64,000 bases of DNA from Yersinia rochesterensis. Its GTDB lineage: Bacteria > Pseudomonadota > Gammaproteobacteria > Enterobacterales > Enterobacteriaceae. The position numbers were made by a program, and so were the translations under genes. Below are positions 29,501-36,267 of this stretch, one piece after another (within the stretch, counting starts at the first letter, position 1; each line of letters opens with the position of its first letter). Under the pieces are notes generated by a model. It saw nothing but the letters and a program-made list of their open reading frames with translations, ran no database searches and had not been told where the DNA came from. The stretch covers positions 3,658,001 through 3,722,000 of the forward strand of contig NZ_CP032482.1 in the NCBI RefSeq assembly GCF_003600645.1. The letters run 5' to 3'.

Positions 29501-30733
29501 CAAGGTCAACTGGCCGTTATCAAGGTAGAGATCAAACTCGACATCATCGACCGGGCCGGAGGCCAAGGTGTGGGTAACGCCGGTTATTTCCCCCAAATTC
29601 AGGGCGAAATCGAACATTTTAAAATTCAGTACCGGGCCATATAGCGCCCGCTGGGAGCCGACCATCCCCAAATCACGCCGTAATTGTTCCGCTTCATAGC
29701 GCTGATGTTGACGCACCGTTTTCAGCTCGCACGCCACTGCGCGCGCCACATCAACAATCTGCATTTCGCGCCGTAACGTTATCTGCAATGGCAACACATT
29801 CACCACTGGCCCGGTGGCGGTCAAGGCGGCTGATCCCATGCGGCGCATAAACGGGCACCCTACCGACAAGCGCATTTCGCCGCTTATACGGGCGAAATAA
29901 ATCAGCAACAGCGCCATTGCCATATCGGCAGCGCTCAGGCGCTGTGCTGCGCCCCCTGCCAGTAAACGGCCAAACGAGTCAGAGTCGATATTAATCCGCT
30001 GACGCAATACGCGATTATCCGTTTGCTCTGCCCGGGCGGGCGAGTTCAGGGGGGAGAGTGTGTGTGCGGCGGGTAAATCCGCAGTATGTTGTTGCCAAAA
30101 TTGCTTATCGCGCAGCTCGGTTTCTGACCCCGCATACGCCAAATATTCACTGACCACATCGCTAAACGGGGTAAAAGGGGATTCCCCAATAGATTTCCCT
30201 TGCAATAATGCAGTGTAAATATCGGCAATACGGCGGGTAATTGCGGTGAAACTGAAGCCATCAAGCAACAAATGATGATAACGCTGATACCAAAGCCATA
30301 GCGGCTTGCCATTTTCATCAGGAACACGAATAACCCAGTGTCGATACAGTGGCTCCTCGCCATCTAACTGTATCGGAGCCTCAGTATCCTCCCACATCAA
30401 TGTCAGTGCGGCCTGTCGCCCATCGGCGCGAGCACTGAAATCCAACCACTCCAGCTTAGGCATGTCAGCCGCCTGGCGCTGTATGGGAATGCGCTGCATC
30501 GGGCCATCGTCGCCATCAACAAAACGCGCATGAAGCGTATCGGCCTCCGCCAACCCTTGGCTAACGGCACGGCTAAAGAGTTCCCTCTCCAGCGGCCCCG
30601 CCAGTTCAATATAATGGGCCACGGTAAACATGTTCTTTTGCTGACTTAACTGATCAGCAAACCAGATTCCGGGCAGGGCCGCCACCAAGGGCAGCTCGAC
30701 AGCAGCAACAAGGGAGATTGAATCCTCTGACAC
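23543..30733 (-). CDS. Dimodular siderophore NRPS (EntF-like, C-A-T-C-A-T-TE)
   Basis: About 2,396 residues. Order: starter condensation domain (~1-450, HHLLLDGFS), adenylation A1 (~470-990), carrier T1 (LGGDSIS), condensation C2 (HHLVGDGWS), adenylation A2, carrier T2 (LGGHSLL), thioesterase (GYSLGG serine, Asp in LLDTYPPE, His in CSHITM). No epimerisation domain lies between T1 and C2. Hand alignment to GrsA gives pocket D-S-E-D-M-G-F-I-D-K for A1 (acidic, so a basic amino acid is likely) and D-V-W-H-F-S-L-V-D-K for A2, the EntF serine code. Expected product: DHB-(Lys/Orn/Arg)-Ser units oligomerised by the thioesterase. E. coli EntF has a single module of ~1,290 residues. Start set at GTG 30733 (AGGA nine bases ahead, protein begins VSEDSISLVAA); an upstream GTG at 30760 is possible. 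Related enzymes are called DhbF/CbsF/VabF. Confidence 0.93.
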   Translation of the reverse strand: MSEDSISLVAAVELPLVAALPGIWFADQLSQQKNMFTVAHYIELAGPLERELFSRAVSQGLAEADTLHARFVDGDDGPMQRIPIQRQAADMPKLEWLDFSARADGRQAALTLMWEDTEAPIQLDGEEPLYRHWVIRVPDENGKPLWLWYQRYHHLLLDGFSFTAITRRIADIYTALLQGKSIGESPFTPFSDVVSEYLAYAGSETELRDKQFWQQHTADLPAAHTLSPLNSPARAEQTDNRVLRQRINIDSDSFGRLLAGGAAQRLSAADMAMALLLIYFARISGEMRLSVGCPFMRRMGSAALTATGPVVNVLPLQITLRREMQIVDVARAVACELKTVRQHQRYEAEQLRRDLGMVGSQRALYGPVLNFKMFDFALNLGEITGVTHTLASGPVDDVEFDLYLDNGQLTLEMLANAQRYDLACLHQHGERIQFLLQQLATQAEITVGDLILTPQQELQRIDSWAKGPQLSLPAGVVSVLDIFQQQVSAQPDAIAVSCGKQSLTYRQLSDRVAQLGRALIARGIQADDVVAIGIPRTVDSLVAILGTLASGAAYMPLDLDYPMERLAKMCEDARPRLLLAHQSTESLLSSLAITGEMEIVCLNESRFQQECTVFSVRPITDAERQHSLHGEHLAYMIYTSGSTGRPKGVMSTHGGLVNLLVAHRTYLYGPAMAEFKRHNTRRMRAGHTASFSFDSSWEPLFWMMMGCEMVIFDEEMRRDAYALVQMMDQTPIDTMDITPSFFTQMIDSGLLEAGHHQPAFIMIGGEAATPRLWERLKQHPELNVVNFYGPSEYTIDTLGANIQVATQPVIGRPVANTEVYLLDSQLAKVPIGAVGELYIAGKGLARGYLNRPDLTAARFVANPFRHGEVMYRSGDLMRWTAEGQLDFVGRTDHQIKVRGFRVELGEVENALVVLPAVSSAVVIAEAVGATHRLIGYCVVPDAQLRQSKDLNARLMDQLAASLPDYMVPAILMVLDEMPLTVNGKIDRQALPAPQHRQQFTSRAPQTPPEKLLCDAIAHLLRLGNIGAEDDFFQLGGDSISAMALGSTLRRAGFRLAPREIFALRTPAKMALALQPLMSSPEAAPTASLPETLWQAAGEKYGPIADILPVLPLQQGLLFHAQLGQEANNYNAISRFDLQGALDIECLRDALENLLRRYPQLGAIFDSELHSESLQILPQIQDSARRWPWQQYDLSALTPDQQTAKTQQLEREGLARDLVSETAGTLKPLLIATLIRYSAERYSLIIIAHHLVGDGWSSAILLHDLLHLYGNKPELAPLSVSYGDLIRRMTSRDLQSDRLAWQQAVRGVTPTILYPETNAASPVREWTIALDSKLETALTELQRRDGITLNTLLQGVWATLLGVLSGRDDVVFGSPVSGRFSEIDGIEQHVGLFSNTLPVRVKLQPQLPLLAQLTALQQQQIQLLEHDGLGLGEIQRLAGANTLFDTLLVVENYPENNQLHQQSFKGLRCNALNNRGYTHYPLTLLVLPGEKLHLQLEYRDAVGDPQRLAQRLVMLLEYLVWQPELPLSALNLLTADEKALLAAANDTAIALPALTLCDLLNQQSQLTPQAIALLDADETLTYQQVNQRVQSLAAHLRQQGVLPGDRVAVALPRSVNLSLALMAILAAGAAYLPLDTGYPDDRLAYMISDADPRLLITVSSLAERFTGQAPLLLLDQLPTQDKPALLPAIQITPNHPAYLIYTSGSTGRPKGVVVTHGAIVNRLLWMQNEYPLGADDVVLQKTPCSFDVSVWEFFWPMITGARLVMVPPEAHRDPELLRSLIEDYGVTTAHFVPSMLAAFVSAMHGQQQPCQSLRRVFCSGEALSRELSELYQQIFAAPLHNLYGPTEAAVDVTYQPAYGDALARVTGSSVPIGKPVWNTQLRILDTMLRQAPVGISGDLYLCGVQLAQGYHARPDLTASRFVADPYDRGQRMYRTGDIARWLPDGTVEYLGRSDDQLKIRGQRIELGEIESALLEFPSVQQAVVHARTLAGAEGALAGADTRQLVGYIVPVVGSENIDLEVLRSQLSERLPAHMVPVVIVSLSAFPLSANGKLDRKALPAPVNQAGSSGRAPQAGLESLIAGLFAHLLGVESVGADDDFFALGGHSLLAMRLAADLRRELQQPVAVGQVMVASTVAALAAALSQPQSDKPAGKAGFSEVLQLRGGRGNPLFCIHPASGFAWQFSLLPRYLPGSWPVLGIQSPRPHGAIATSRDMDSLCDHHLATLRQVQPQGPYHLMGYSLGGTVAQAMAVKLQAQGEEVAFLGLLDTYPPETQDWNAPIEAEALEEVERERALFMAAAGDEQQEKREMFAQIQANYDDSVGLLSGAKTPVYEGETTLFVATQTLPAGETPEDIWRPYVKQLRTYHLDCSHITMMSPETLKVLGPILQQVFSGIRSL

Positions 30734-30822
30734 GATGGGTATTCCTTTTTTTGGCAACACAGGATTTATTGCAGCAGGTGGAGCCGCGATAATCCGATAA
30801 TTCCTTTAGCCCACGGCCCGCG

Positions 30823-31074
30823 TTATTGCAGGCCAGCCTCTGCACGAATCAAACTGGCCGGGCGCATGTCGGCCCAATTAACCTCAAGATATTTCACACA
30901 ATCTGCCCGGCTTTGCGGCCCATGAACAATTTCCCATCCTGCCGGAATCGCCGTAATTTGGGGCCACAAGCTGTATTGCTGCTGCTCATTTATCAGCACA
31001 AAAAAAGGCAGATCTTCGTTATCAAACGGGTTGGTGGGTGTTTCTGTTTCATTGTTCATGGCGTAAATGTTCAT
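30823..31074 (-). CDS. ybdZ: MbtH-family NRPS partner protein
   Basis: 83 residues with the MbtH signature: FFVLINEQQQYSLWP, then P-A-G-W-E-I-V-H-G, C-x-x-Y, and W-x-x-M-R-P-A-S-L. MbtH proteins bind adenylation domains and are often needed for their folding and activity. It sits between fes and the NRPS, as ybdZ does beside entF in E. coli. The start region is a 15-base tandem duplication (two copies of ATTTACGCCATGAAC), giving two in-frame ATGs at 31074 and 31059; AAGGAT is correctly spaced for the first. Thirteen bases after fes. Confidence 0.93.
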   Translation of the reverse strand: MNIYAMNNETETPTNPFDNEDLPFFVLINEQQQYSLWPQITAIPAGWEIVHGPQSRADCVKYLEVNWADMRPASLIRAEAGLQ

Positions 31075-31087
31075 GGCGTAAATATCC

Positions 31088-32413
31088 TTATTTTGAATCT
31101 GAGGAACCTAATAAAAAGTGCAATCCATCAATCAAGCCGCCACGCCAGCACAAGGAATCGTGGCCCCCTGAATAAACTCGGTAATGCAGCCGATGCCCAG
31201 CCTGCCGCAGTGCTTCACTCATGGCCTCATTAACTTGATAAATCACATCTTCGCGACGGCCCGCTTCCATAAAAATATCCAATGGATGGTCAGCGCCCAC
31301 ACCTTGATAAACCTGCTCTGTCAGCCAGCCCTGCCGCTCGGCAGTTCCGGCGGTTAGTGCTTTGAAATTGTCGACATCTGGCCACCAAAAGGAACCTGAC
31401 TGACTCAGCACACAACCAAAACGCTGCGGCCAATGTAACCCGGCATACAGCGAAGCTAGCCCGCCAAAACTCTGTCCGGCGACTAGAGTGCGAGAGGCTT
31501 TGTCAGTGAAAGGTTGCAACAAGGCCACTTGTGGCAGTAACTCCGTTTGCAGCGCTTGCCAGAAATCCTGATTGCAGGGCAATTCCACTGCGCGATGAGG
31601 TTGGTCGATAATGTCGATCAAGATATACACACTGGCAGGTAGGCGTCCGGCTTCAGTTTCTCTGTCCAGCACACCAAAAATCGATTGCCCATGCGCCCAA
31701 TATTGACCATCGAGTAAAATAGCCAGCGGCCGCTCAGCTTTATCTTCGGCACCGAGTGTGTGGTAAATCCACACATTACGGCTATTACCGAGCAACTTGC
31801 TATTCCAGCTAATCAGTTGCAGCCGTTTTGGGTCTGTTGGGAGTTTTTGGCCCGCATCAATGGGCTGCCAGGCCGTCTGGGGCAAAGCATCGGCTAAATG
31901 CACCGCCGAAAGTGGTTTCCCGCGATAGCTGTAATGGGGAGCGGTAGGGTTAAACGGATCGTTTTCAGCGAGATCCATCAATGAGAGCCACCAATTGCGC
32001 TGCGCTTGACGGCGCTCTTGTGGTGTCCCCTCCGGTAAATTCAAACAGTGTTCTTCAACAACAGGAATAAAGCTGTAGCTGCCCCGGAAGTCAGATTCCA
32101 CTTCAGCCTGCCAATACCAAACATTGCTCTGGCCCAGGCGCTGTAGCGTTTCAGGATTGGGACTGTGGTGATCAGTCACGCCGTTAACATCAATATAGAC
32201 ACGGCTATAAACAGCGCTCCCCGCCTTGGCGGGCGGCTCCCGCCAGAGGAATGTCAATTTCACCTTGCCAGCAGTAACCGGCTCCACCAGCGGTGTTCCC
32301 CGCAGTGCAATCTGCTGCCACCATGACTCACTGCCAGCCAGAGGGTCTGCTAACAAACTCTGGCTATCAATCTGTTCATTTGTCGTGCTCACACCCAATC
32401 CTTTTGATTTCAT
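31088..32413 (-). CDS. fes: Fes-like ferric catechol siderophore esterase
   Basis: 441 residues. The N-terminal ~150 residues form the enterochelin-esterase N domain (VKLTFLWREP). The C-terminal alpha/beta-hydrolase domain has AILLDGQYWAHGQS, the nucleophile in VAGQSFGGLASLYAG (G-x-S-x-G), SQSGSFWW and a late His in YSGGHDSLCWRGGL. It cleaves serine ester bonds of the imported ferric siderophore in the cytosol to release iron, and may also shape linear forms of the product. First gene of fes-mbtH-NRPS, with a Fur-box-like operator upstream. Confidence 0.93.
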   Translation of the reverse strand: MKSKGLGVSTTNEQIDSQSLLADPLAGSESWWQQIALRGTPLVEPVTAGKVKLTFLWREPPAKAGSAVYSRVYIDVNGVTDHHSPNPETLQRLGQSNVWYWQAEVESDFRGSYSFIPVVEEHCLNLPEGTPQERRQAQRNWWLSLMDLAENDPFNPTAPHYSYRGKPLSAVHLADALPQTAWQPIDAGQKLPTDPKRLQLISWNSKLLGNSRNVWIYHTLGAEDKAERPLAILLDGQYWAHGQSIFGVLDRETEAGRLPASVYILIDIIDQPHRAVELPCNQDFWQALQTELLPQVALLQPFTDKASRTLVAGQSFGGLASLYAGLHWPQRFGCVLSQSGSFWWPDVDNFKALTAGTAERQGWLTEQVYQGVGADHPLDIFMEAGRREDVIYQVNEAMSEALRQAGHRLHYRVYSGGHDSLCWRGGLIDGLHFLLGSSDSK

Positions 32414-32514
32414 TGCCCAAGTTTCTATTCACTACACATCAAGACACCACACATCAAGCCAATGTATGTCCACAAGCAACCAAATTAAATATATTTGTGT
32501 TTATTGTGTTAATA

Positions 32515-32543
32515 CAAATAATATTGAGAACCATTAGTATTTG
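32515..32543. promoter_or_regulatory. Fur-box-like palindrome upstream of fes and the receptor gene
   Basis: CAAATAATATTGAGAACCATT followed by AGTATTTG forms an inverted repeat (outer CAAATA/TATTTG) with the Fur-like core ATAATATTGAGAACCATTAG. It is 101 bases upstream of fes and 306 bases upstream of the receptor start, so it could serve both divergent transcripts. Confidence 0.7.
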
Positions 32544-32669
32544 CAATACCATATGCATGTTCATTCTTGAGTGCCCCTTTATTCCCGCAATATGAGTAAG
32601 GGCGTTCTGCGGTGCCGAGAAGGAATTGAATGGGCAGAAAGTTTTCTTATCGCCATACCGGTTAATAAA

Positions 32670-32794
32670 TAAACCCAATAGATTTCAAGATGTAGGAAGG
32701 CGGTAAAGGAGATAATCCCAATGAGCTTACACAAGTAAGTGATTCGGGTTATTGAGTGCAACCAACACCTGCAGTTTGCAAGATGAAAGGTATA
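32670..32794. repeat. ERIC element in the leader of the receptor gene
   Basis: About 125 bases matching the enterobacterial repetitive intergenic consensus: left end ACCCAATAGATTTCAAG, central AGCTTACACAAGTAAGTGA with flanking complementary TAATCCCA/GGGTTATT, and right end CAGTTTGCAAGATGAAAGG then TATA. ERICs are non-coding, palindromic, and often transcribed. This one lies between the probable promoter/Fur site and the receptor start, 55 bases before the ATG. Confidence 0.9.
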
Positions 32795-32849
32795 AGGCCG
32801 GATGGGCTCCAGCACGTTTTATTATTGTGTTTCTAGGTAGGGATAAATC

Positions 32850-35063
32850 ATGTTTGATATTTCAGGCAAGAAGATGCCAGGGAAATTGCTATTCCGGGCA
32901 AGCTACGCATCAAAAACCTTATTAACCTCTGCACTTATATTAATACCGGCTCTACAGGCTTTCGCGGCAACCACCGCGAAAGAAGCAACGGCGACAAAAG
33001 AAGATAAATTAGTGGTGGTTGCCAAAGCAGGTAGCGGGCAACAAGATGATGGTTTCGTTGCTAAAAATAGTTCAACCGGCACTAAAACCGATACCCCGCT
33101 TATCCGTACTCCACAATCCATTTCCGTGATTACCAGCCAGCAAATGCAGGAGCAAGGTGCAACTTCCGTGGCACAAGCATTGCGTTATACCGCCGGTGTC
33201 GTACCGGAATATCGCGGTGGTTCCAATATGAATGATGAAGTTATCATTCGTGGCTTCGGCTACGCACCGCGTTTTCTGGATGGATTAAGCTACAACTCTC
33301 TGGGTGGCGCACGGCGCGGCGGCCAGATTGACCCATGGTTATTGGAGCGAGTTGAAGTGGTTCGTGGCCCGGCCTCAGTGCTGTATGGCCAAGTCAACCC
33401 AGGCGGCCTGATCAATATGGTCAGCAAACGCCCGACAGCCGAAAGTATTCATAAAGTGCAGGTCGGGGCTGGTAATAATAGCCGGGCAGAAGCCGCCTTT
33501 GATTTTGGCGGTGTGTTAGATGATGAGGGTAAAGTTCTCTATCGCCTTAATGGGATTGGCAGGACACAGGATGATGCAGTTAATACCTATAAGCAGGAGC
33601 GTTTTGCTATCGCCCCAGCAATAACTTTCATCCCGAACGAAGACACCACTTTTACCTTGCTGACCAGCTATCAGAAAGAACCTAAGGCCGGCTCGCGTAA
33701 CTTCTTACCGGCAATTGGCACGGTGTTTGGTACCCCCTACGGCAAAATACCTTACGATTTTAACGTCAGTGACCCGTCATTTGATCAATCTGAACGCGAG
33801 CAAACTTCCGTCGGATATGCCCTTGAACATTACATCAATGACACCTTTAAATTCCGCCAAAATCTGCGTTACAGCTACAACAAGCAAGATTACAAATATC
33901 TGGTCTTTATGGATTTACTGGCTGATAAGCGCACCATGACCCGCCGTCCGCAAATCGAACGGCAGAACACCGGTGAGTTTTCGGTCGACAACCAGTTACA
34001 AGCCGATTTCTGGACGGGACAGTTAAATCACACGGTGCTGACGGGGTTAGATTATAAACGCACCCGTATTGATAGCCGGTTCTATATGGGTAAAGTGCTG
34101 CCAGCATACAATTTGGATTGGGTATCACCAGCTTATGGCCTGAATATTAAGGACAGTGACCTGTCGCTCAATAGCAGTGATTTAACCAAACTTGATCAGG
34201 TCGGGATCTATTTACAAGACCAAATTGAGTTAGATAAGTGGAATTTCCTGCTGTCGGGGCGCTATGACTGGTCACAGTTAAAAACCATGAACCGTAAAAG
34301 CGTCACGCAAGATCAACAAGACGATAAAGCATTTACTGGCCGTGGCGGTGTGTTGTATGCCTTTGATTCGGGTATCTCGCCCTATATCAGCTACAGCACC
34401 TCATTTGAACCTAGCACTGCCAAAGGCGCTCCTGGTACGGGTGCACTAGACCCCGTAACAGCACGTCAGGTCGAGTTAGGCATTAAATACCAGCCTCCGG
34501 GCAGTAGTACCCTACTGACCACCGCACTGTATGATTTACGTCAGAAAAATATCAGCCAATACGACTCAGTGCTGGCCTACAGTGTTCCCATTGGTGAAGT
34601 TCAGTCTCAGGGGATAGAAACACAATTAAACAGTGAAATTAACGACAATATCAACCTGATCGCCGCTTATACCTACACGAAAGGCAAAGTGCGTGAAACC
34701 AAAAATGCCGCTGAACTAGGCAAAATGCCATCACGAACACCTAATCATTCGGCCTCATTATGGGGAATGTATAGCTTTGATAAAGGTGTGGTGGACGGCT
34801 TGTCTACTGGCGTCGGTGTGCGGTATATCGGCACCAGTTGGGGCGATGGAAAAAACAGCTTTAAAGTCCCGGCGGTAACACTATATGACTGGATGATGCG
34901 CTATGAACTGGGGCAAGCAATGCCCGCGATGAAAGGCACCAGTTTGCAGGTTAACGTCAACAACATATTCAACAAAGAATATGTGGCCAGTTGCGCACAA
35001 ATGGCGGCCTGTTTCTATGGCAGTGGTCGTGTCGCTACCGCAACCGTCAGTTATTCTTGGTAA
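32850..35063 (+). CDS. TonB-dependent siderophore receptor (FhuA/Fct-like)
   Basis: 737 residues. Signal peptide to about residue 39 (PALQAFA), TonB box around EDKLVVVA, then a plug domain (SISVITSQQMQEQGATSVAQ, IIRGFGY, ERVEVVRGPASVLYGQVNPG) and a 22-strand barrel ending in the family's aromatic terminal residue (TATVSYSW). It looks like the ferrichrome/chrysobactin receptor branch rather than FepA. By position, divergent from fes, it should take up the ferric form of the locus's own siderophore, energised by ExbBD-TonB. AGGGATAAATC precedes the ATG. Ends before a terminator. Confidence 0.9.
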   Translation: MFDISGKKMPGKLLFRASYASKTLLTSALILIPALQAFAATTAKEATATKEDKLVVVAKAGSGQQDDGFVAKNSSTGTKTDTPLIRTPQSISVITSQQMQEQGATSVAQALRYTAGVVPEYRGGSNMNDEVIIRGFGYAPRFLDGLSYNSLGGARRGGQIDPWLLERVEVVRGPASVLYGQVNPGGLINMVSKRPTAESIHKVQVGAGNNSRAEAAFDFGGVLDDEGKVLYRLNGIGRTQDDAVNTYKQERFAIAPAITFIPNEDTTFTLLTSYQKEPKAGSRNFLPAIGTVFGTPYGKIPYDFNVSDPSFDQSEREQTSVGYALEHYINDTFKFRQNLRYSYNKQDYKYLVFMDLLADKRTMTRRPQIERQNTGEFSVDNQLQADFWTGQLNHTVLTGLDYKRTRIDSRFYMGKVLPAYNLDWVSPAYGLNIKDSDLSLNSSDLTKLDQVGIYLQDQIELDKWNFLLSGRYDWSQLKTMNRKSVTQDQQDDKAFTGRGGVLYAFDSGISPYISYSTSFEPSTAKGAPGTGALDPVTARQVELGIKYQPPGSSTLLTTALYDLRQKNISQYDSVLAYSVPIGEVQSQGIETQLNSEINDNINLIAAYTYTKGKVRETKNAAELGKMPSRTPNHSASLWGMYSFDKGVVDGLSTGVGVRYIGTSWGDGKNSFKVPAVTLYDWMMRYELGQAMPAMKGTSLQVNVNNIFNKEYVASCAQMAACFYGSGRVATATVSYSW

Positions 35064-35078
35064 GTTTTTATTTTCAAC

Positions 35079-35109
35079 CGCGCCGGTGGCCCATACTGGC
35101 GCGTTTTTT
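35079..35109 (+). terminator. Terminator after the receptor gene, with a duplicated T-tract
   Basis: A 9-bp stem (CGCGCCGGT pairing with ACTGGCGCG, one G-U) followed by seven T. The tail GTTTTTTTATCCTAATG is then repeated a second time immediately downstream (to about 35137), giving two T-tracts in tandem. Confidence 0.85.
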
Positions 35110-35343
35110 TATCCTAATGCGGTTTTTTTATCCTAATGGGATAAGAATTGCTTAAAGAAAAGTAAATTTTCGCCCTCTTCCTGCTGTAATTTTAACAATA
35201 AATTGAACAAATTCAGCCGAATAACATTTCAGAAACTTTTTATTTTATTCCGTGTAACCGGCCAAAACCATTCTAAAAACAGTGAGATAATCCTATACTT
35301 GCGAGCAAGCATCACCCCATCACACCACTGACTCAAGGTAAAA

Positions 35344-35787
35344 ATGCCAGCATTTAAGGGAATATCACAGCTTATGCACCGAACGCGCGCCTGTAAAAAG
35401 CGCCTGTGCGGTATGCTGCTGGTAACCTGCTGGTTTTTCCTGAATACCCAACTGGCAATCGCGGGCCATCAGTGTGATATCGCCCCTGCCGACTCTCCGG
35501 TTTTTAGTCAGCATCAAGGGCATTTGCAATCAGACCCGATGCAACAAATGTTGTCGGCGATGGAAATGTCCCATGGTCCGGCGCAAAATTCCCTGTGTGA
35601 AAAACACTGTCTCCCCGATTCAGTTCAGTCTGACAGCGGGATGCTGGTGTTGGCAGCATTGCCAACTCACACTGAGTTAGTGCTGGCGGATATCCAACAA
35701 GCCCCCGGTGTGCGTCGCCTCGACTGGCATATGCCACCCATTGTCGGGCCACCCACCGAAATTGTTTTCTGCCGATTTAGAGAATAG
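35344..35787 (+). CDS. Small secreted Cys/His-rich protein at the head of the cus operon
   Basis: 147 residues. After a basic N-terminus comes a signal peptide (GMLLVTCWFFLNTQLAIAG, about residues 23-42), then a region rich in His, Met and Cys (HQCDIAP, HQGHLQSDPMQQM, EMSHGP, LCEKHCLPD). The composition suits periplasmic Cu/Ag binding, and it is followed by cusFCBA on the same strand. I do not recognise a named family; DUF2946-like metal-associated proteins are similar in style. Start ATG with AAGG ahead. Confidence 0.6.
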   Translation: MPAFKGISQLMHRTRACKKRLCGMLLVTCWFFLNTQLAIAGHQCDIAPADSPVFSQHQGHLQSDPMQQMLSAMEMSHGPAQNSLCEKHCLPDSVQSDSGMLVLAALPTHTELVLADIQQAPGVRRLDWHMPPIVGPPTEIVFCRFRE

Positions 35788-35864
35788 ACCCAGACAGAGT
35801 TAACCACATCTTTCAGGCCGCTTTCCCGCGGTGTGTTGTGCTAATTCTATTTTGGAGTTATTCC

Positions 35865-36254
35865 ATGAGTTCCTTATTCAACGCTGTATCTGCCACTATT
35901 AGTGCATTATTTTTTGCTGTTACTCTATTCTCTGCGCCCCTGTTTGCCGCCACTCCGTCGATGGCCGACAACATGCCGATGTCCCATAATCATGGGGCCA
36001 TGATGGCTGAAAACACCGCCACAGACACCAATAGCTACCACTCTAGCGGGCAAATAAAAACCTGGAATGCCAATAGTGTTTCCATCGCCCACAGTGCCAT
36101 TCCGGCCCTAAACTGGCCGCCGATGACCATGACATTCGATCTGCCGAATAACTTGGTTGCCGCCCCGCTCCCGGTCGGCACGCAAGTCGCATTCAGCTTC
36201 CACCAGACTGAACAGGGCTATCAGCTCACCGCCATTTCAGCGCAACAACCGTAA
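35865..36254 (+). CDS. cusF: Periplasmic Cu/Ag metallochaperone CusF
   Basis: About 129 residues with signal peptide (AVTLFSAPLFA). The C-terminal OB-fold shows the CusF metal site: His in SIAHSAI, Trp in NWPPMTMTF and the two Met of MTM. CusF delivers Cu(I)/Ag(I) to the CusCBA pump. A His/Met-rich linker (MPMSHNHGAMMA) precedes the fold. ATG at 35865 is chosen because GGAG lies eight bases upstream; the frame is also open from a GTG at 35838. Confidence 0.9.
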   Translation: MSSLFNAVSATISALFFAVTLFSAPLFAATPSMADNMPMSHNHGAMMAENTATDTNSYHSSGQIKTWNANSVSIAHSAIPALNWPPMTMTFDLPNNLVAAPLPVGTQVAFSFHQTEQGYQLTAISAQQP

Positions 36255-36267
36255 GGCGGGAGCCATC

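Noticed and set aside
12482..35063. Yersiniabactin or yersiniachelin-type locus
   Set aside because: No salicylate synthase, polyketide module, thiazoline cyclisation domain or NIS synthetase is present. entCEBA plus a Ser-specific EntF-like module defines a catechol siderophore.
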